Made by a program: the position numbers and the translations under genes. 64,000 nt of DNA from Mytilus californianus. Taxonomy: Eukaryota; Mollusca; Bivalvia; Mytilida; Mytilidae. The stretch covers positions 76,653,558 through 76,717,557 of the forward strand of contig NW_026262668.1 of NCBI RefSeq assembly GCF_021869535.1, read 5' to 3'. This document shows positions 60,501 through 64,000 of the stretch, piece after piece (position 1 is the first letter of the stretch; every line of letters begins with the position of its first letter). The notes beneath the pieces were generated by a model, which did not search any database, was not told the origin of the DNA, and was given only the letters and a program-made list of their open reading frames with translations.

Positions 60501-62780
60501 TTATCACAGAAAAAATGTGCAGAATATTTGTATTTATGTCCCTGGTAAAACGGCCTGTTTGATGTATGTGAAATGTGAAGAGCTTTGTACATAAAATCTG
60601 TTGTCCATCACAAATATTTCACTAAATCTGTAAAAAAAAACACTTTACAATGATCAATACACCCTATTCATTTCATATGCTACCATAATTTTCTTCTTTA
60701 GGATAGTAAGTGGTTCAAATATATGCCAATTGAGACTAAAACTACATGCAAGTTTTCCATTGAAAAGTGAAAAACTGGTCATCAGACCATACTGTCTGCA
60801 AAAAAAAGTTGAATTCAAGAGTTCTTATTCAATTAGACTTCTTGTATCATGACATCTTAGCATAGAAATGAGCAAAAAGTAACAAATTTCCATTTCTTAT
60901 AGCCTCTGTGTGCATTTTTATATGTAAATATGGGCTACGGCCTAAATCGACTCTAAATAATTCTCAGTCTTACATGGCCTAAGACCATTTTATACTCATG
61001 TGGTATGCTTTTTGTAACTTTTCTTTACATTTAAAGTACATTTAATATATATGAAAGAATAATGTATGGTTAAAAAACTTCAAAAACTTCAAAGTGGTTG
61101 AAAAAAATGCATGTTTATGTAAGGCTTCCCTTAATTCGAAAATCTCTATTTTCAGACACAGGCTCATATAAATTTGACTTTTGAATAACTGTGATAAATC
61201 TGATAAATCAAAATAGTGTTCCGTTGCTTTTAATACTTATTATATTATATTCAAGAGTACTTAAAAAGCAAATTTTTGCAATATTTAAATTTTTTAGGCC
61301 AAAATCTTAACAGTTGAAAATATTTGATTTAAACGTCAAAAATAAACATCCAAAATTCAATATTAAAATGGCCCTAGTTTCTATAATATATATCCTATGG
61401 CCATGAAACTTGGCCAACTATCTTATAATTTCCTAAGCTTAGATCATGCAAAGTTTTATTAAAATTGGTCAAGTCTTTCTATCCTATTAGATGAATTCCG
61501 TAAATGTAGATTCTGTACTTTGGCAACTTTTCTGAATGATTTGCTGGTTTCAATTTGTCGAACTCAATAAAAGTAAAGGATTTACATCTTTGTTTGACAG
61601 AAATTCTGTTAAAATGTCCCATTTTGGCATTATACGGCTAAAATAAGCATTTTAAAGCAGTTTCCATTTTATGCCTAAGAGCCATGCTGACTTTCTATCT
61701 GACAGCTTTTTATGTTCCTGATATTTGTGTTTCTATGCTTAAATCAAATTTAATAAACCATTTGTGAACTCTGAATCTAGAGAAAAGTAGATTATCACAG
61801 AAAAAATGTGCAGAATATTTGTATTTATGTCCCTGGTAAAACGGCCTGTTTGATGTATGTGAAATGTGAAGAGCTTTGTACATAAAATCTGTTGTCCATC
61901 ACAAATATTTCACTAAATCTGTAAAAAAAAACACTTTACAATGATCAATACACCCTATTCATTTCATATGCTACCATAATTTTCTTCTTTAGGATAGTAA
62001 GTGGTTCAAATATATGCCAATTGAGACTAAAACTACATGCAAGTTTTCCATTGAAAAGTGAAAAACTGGTCATCAGACCATACTGTCTGCAAAAAAAAGT
62101 TGAATTCAAGAGTTCTTATTCAATTAGACTTCTTGTATCATGACATCTTAGCATAGAAATGAGCAAAAAGTAACAAATTTCCATTTCTTATAGCCTCTGT
62201 GTGCATTTTTATATGTAAATATGGGCTACGGCCTAAATCGACTCTAAATAATTCTCAGTCTTACATGGCCTAAGACCATTTTATACTCATGTGGTATGCT
62301 TTTTGTAACTTTTCTTTACATTTAAAGTACATTTAATATATATGAAAGAATAATGTATGGTTAAAAAACTTCAAAAACTTCAAAGTGGTTGAAAAAAATG
62401 CATGTTTATGTAAGGCTTCCCTTAATTCGAAAATCTCTATTTTCAGACACAGGCTCATATAAATTTGACTTTTGAATAACTGTGATAAATCTGATAAATC
62501 AAAATAGTGTTCCGTTGCTTTTAATACTTATTATATTATATTCAAGAGTACTTAAAAAGCAAATTTTTGCAATATTTAAATTTTTTAGGCCAAAATCTTA
62601 ACAGTTGAAAATATTTGATTTAAACGTCAAAAATAAACATCCAAAATTCAATATTAAAATGGCCCTAGTTTCTATAATATATATCCTATGGCCATGAAAC
62701 TTGGCCAACTATCTTATAATTTCCTAAGCTTAGATCATGCAAAGTTTTATTAAAATTGGTCAAGTCTTTCTATCCTATTA
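48574..62780. repeat. A5-A15, eleven tandem units
   Basis: Starts at 48579, 49873, 51165, 52456, 53747, 55036, 56327, 57617, 58908, 60199 and 61490. Lengths are 1289-1294 bp. The A5/A6 junction is CTATTAAGAGATG, A7/A8 is CTAAGAGATG, and the rest are CTATTAGATG. Every unit carries the hairpin GGCCATGAAACTTGGCC. No coding function is supported. Confidence 0.9.
57617..62780. repeat. A12-A15, recently amplified sub-block
   Basis: The four units share GAATGATTTGCTGG, TTCTTATTCAATTAG, AGAGTACTTAAAAAG and AGCTTAGATCATGC, variants mostly absent from A1-A10 (A11 has the last two). All are exactly 1291 bp. They look almost identical to each other, the mark of very recent unequal exchange or replication slippage. 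Confidence 0.85.
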
Positions 62781-63233
62781 GGTCCAAGGACACAGTTATC
62801 GTCCTTCGGTTTTCGTTGTCTACGAATATAGTCCCTAGTGTGAACAGTGTATAACTTGCATTTTTTTTCGATACACTTTCCCAATTCATTTCTTGATATT
62901 TTATGCATGAAATATTAAGTAAGGGGATGAAATTACATGTTTAAAAAAATTTGGGTGCTGAATCTTTATGCTAAGTAGTGATTTGGTCCAGTAAAAAAAG
63001 GTCAAAAATTAGAATGTCTGAAGCTGTCAAACTGAATTTTAGCCCCCCTTAACACAGAATTGTCAATATTTTGAGTTAGAGCTGGTAGAAGTTTCTATAA
63101 TTTTGATATAATTTGTATCAATAATAGTACACTACACTGTAAAAATCTTTTTGAGATAGAGCAGGTGCGATTTTTTTAATTTGAATTTATTGTCTAAAAG
63201 AAATGCACTACGAAATAACTGTGTTCTCGGGCC
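62781..63233. repeat. B4, terminal 453-bp block
   Basis: Left flank CCTATTA (end of A15). Right flank TGATGAGGTAAAACC is not array sequence and rejoins the minisatellite. It contains a CTAAGTAG variant and one extra T relative to B1-B3. Confidence 0.85.
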
Positions 63234-63237
63234 TGAT

Positions 63238-63794
63238 GAGGTAAAACCAAGTAACCATTTCGGAAAAAAATATGTTCTATTTTTAAACCGATTTCCATAT
63301 GTCGTTTGTTTAATGTGCTTTGGATGAGTATCGCTTTCCATTGAGTTAAAGTTCAAATTAAAGTTCGAGTTGTTGTTCAGAGTTATTTGGTATGAAAAAG
63401 GGGAACGGCAGACAAAAATAAGAAAAAAGTACTAAAAAATTAACAGTATTTCGGATATAAGGGGGATATCCCCAAACCACTTGGTCCTGCCGTTTTTTTT
63501 CCTTAGTTCTCAAATGGAAGCAGTATTATAATAAATTCATAAAAGATTCCACGGAACCCTGTGTCTCGCCTGATATTGCTGCTGTCAGTGTAAAAGCGTA
63601 ATGTTGACTGTACATTTATCGGTAAAAACAAAATTTAAAAAAAAATGTTTTTCTGTAGATGTTTTCTTTATCATGATCTTGAAGAATAACTCCTATACAA
63701 GTTTTATAACAATTCATGGAGGTTTACAAATTTATCATGTCAAAACAGTTTAATTCGGTAATATTTAATGCAAAAAAAAACTTATATCATGAAA
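63238..63794. other. No gene seen
   Basis: Single-copy-looking AT-rich DNA. The only structure is a short inverted pair at about 63454-63473 (GGATAT..GGGGGATATCCCC). Confidence 0.5.
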
Positions 63795-64000
63795 AATAAG
63801 AAAATGTGGTATGATTGCCAATGAGACAACTCTCAACCACGTACCAAATGACGTAGAAGCTAACAACTATATGTGACTGTATGGTCTTCAACAATTAGCA
63901 AAACCCATACCACATAGTAAGCTATAAAAGGTCCCGAAATGAAAAAAGTGAAAACAATTCAAACAAGAAACCTAACGATCTAAATGATGAAGACGCCGAC
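63795..64000 (-). mobile_element. Penelope-like 3' UTR copy, runs off the window
   Basis: Reverse orientation: TGTGGTATGATTGCCAATGA, ACAACTCTCAACCACGTACC, GCTATAAAAGGTCCCGAAAT and AAAACAATTCAAACAAGAAA match the tail at 23766-23930. It continues beyond 64000. Confidence 0.85.

Larger units (their letters stand above)
42069..63233. mobile_element. 21.2-kb B/A tandem array bounded by inverted ends and TGAT
   Basis: Order: B1, A1-A2, B2, A3-A4, B3, A5-A15, B4. The first bases GGTCCAAGGACACAGTTAT and the last ATAACTGTGTTCTCGGGCC are imperfect inverted repeats. TGAT precedes (42065-42068) and follows (63234-63237), and the flanks join to a continuous minisatellite unit. All units share one orientation. 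No unit encodes a recognisable protein. This looks like a satellite mobilised or amplified between transposon ends; alternatives are array growth after insertion of a single B-A-B element. Confidence 0.75.

Noticed and set aside
42069..63233. LTR retrotransposon with B as LTR
   Set aside because: B lacks TG...CA ends, there is no primer-binding site or polypurine tract next to it, the internal units encode nothing, and B has inverted termini more like a TIR element.
1..64000. Bacterial-style operons, rRNA genes, phage or plasmid features
   Set aside because: No long open frames, no ribosome-binding pattern and no rRNA motifs; the repeats and spliced transposase point to an animal genome.

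Overview
This window looks like non-coding, AT-rich genomic DNA of a marine bivalve, most likely a mussel (Mytilus-like). I base that on recognised mussel interspersed repeats: the 3' tail ending CATACCACATCTTC, the GAGGGGCGAAAGATACC repeat, and the AGCTCACCTGGCCCGAAGGG element. No intact single-copy host gene is visible. The only protein-coding sequence I can name belongs to transposable elements, and all of it is broken. One pair of candidate host exons (2229-2371 and 14586-14741) lies in a duplicated block.

Layout. Positions 1-14,000 hold a 26-bp minisatellite, two copies of a retroelement 3' tail, several small palindromic or foldback elements (6694-6861, 8504-8597, 9913-10000, 10391-10567) and two decayed elements with internal tandem repeats. 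Positions 2262-4200 are paralogous to 14,600-18,106 plus 23,238-23,415. The second copy was later hit by a 350-bp TIR element, a 1.26-kb hAT-like element and a 5.1-kb foldback element. For two of these the paralogue preserves the uninterrupted site. Positions 23,755-25,855 carry a 5'-truncated Penelope-like reverse transcriptase element, whose 3' UTR is the source of at least ten scattered fragments here. Positions 26,714-28,410 hold a Helitron/Helentron-like non-autonomous element with eight and a half 166-bp repeats.

Positions 29,893-38,030 are a nest. A LINE reverse-transcriptase C-terminus is cut between V-E and D-E-Y-H by a 7,664-bp insertion with 58-bp TIRs and a 5-bp target duplication (TGAAG). 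The left arm of that insertion is itself split by about 5.4 kb carrying a THAP-domain/DDE transposase pseudogene and further nested repeats. Positions 38,626-42,068 are a 21-bp minisatellite interrupted by a 2,984-bp element with 156-bp TIRs.

The most unusual structure is 42,069-63,233: about 21.2 kb made of fifteen tandem copies of a ~1.29-kb unit (A) and four copies of a 452-bp block (B) in the order B-AA-B-AA-B-A(x11)-B. The outer B ends form an inverted repeat and are flanked by TGAT on both sides, so the whole array looks like one mobilised composite unit inserted in the minisatellite. A/A junctions without B differ slightly, as if B had been excised. Nothing in the array looks coding.

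There is no operon-like organisation. The window is best read as an insertion history: retroelement tails, DNA transposons, and satellites growing inside transposons. Coordinates of diverged repeats are approximate; those given for TIRs, target duplications and array units were read base by base.
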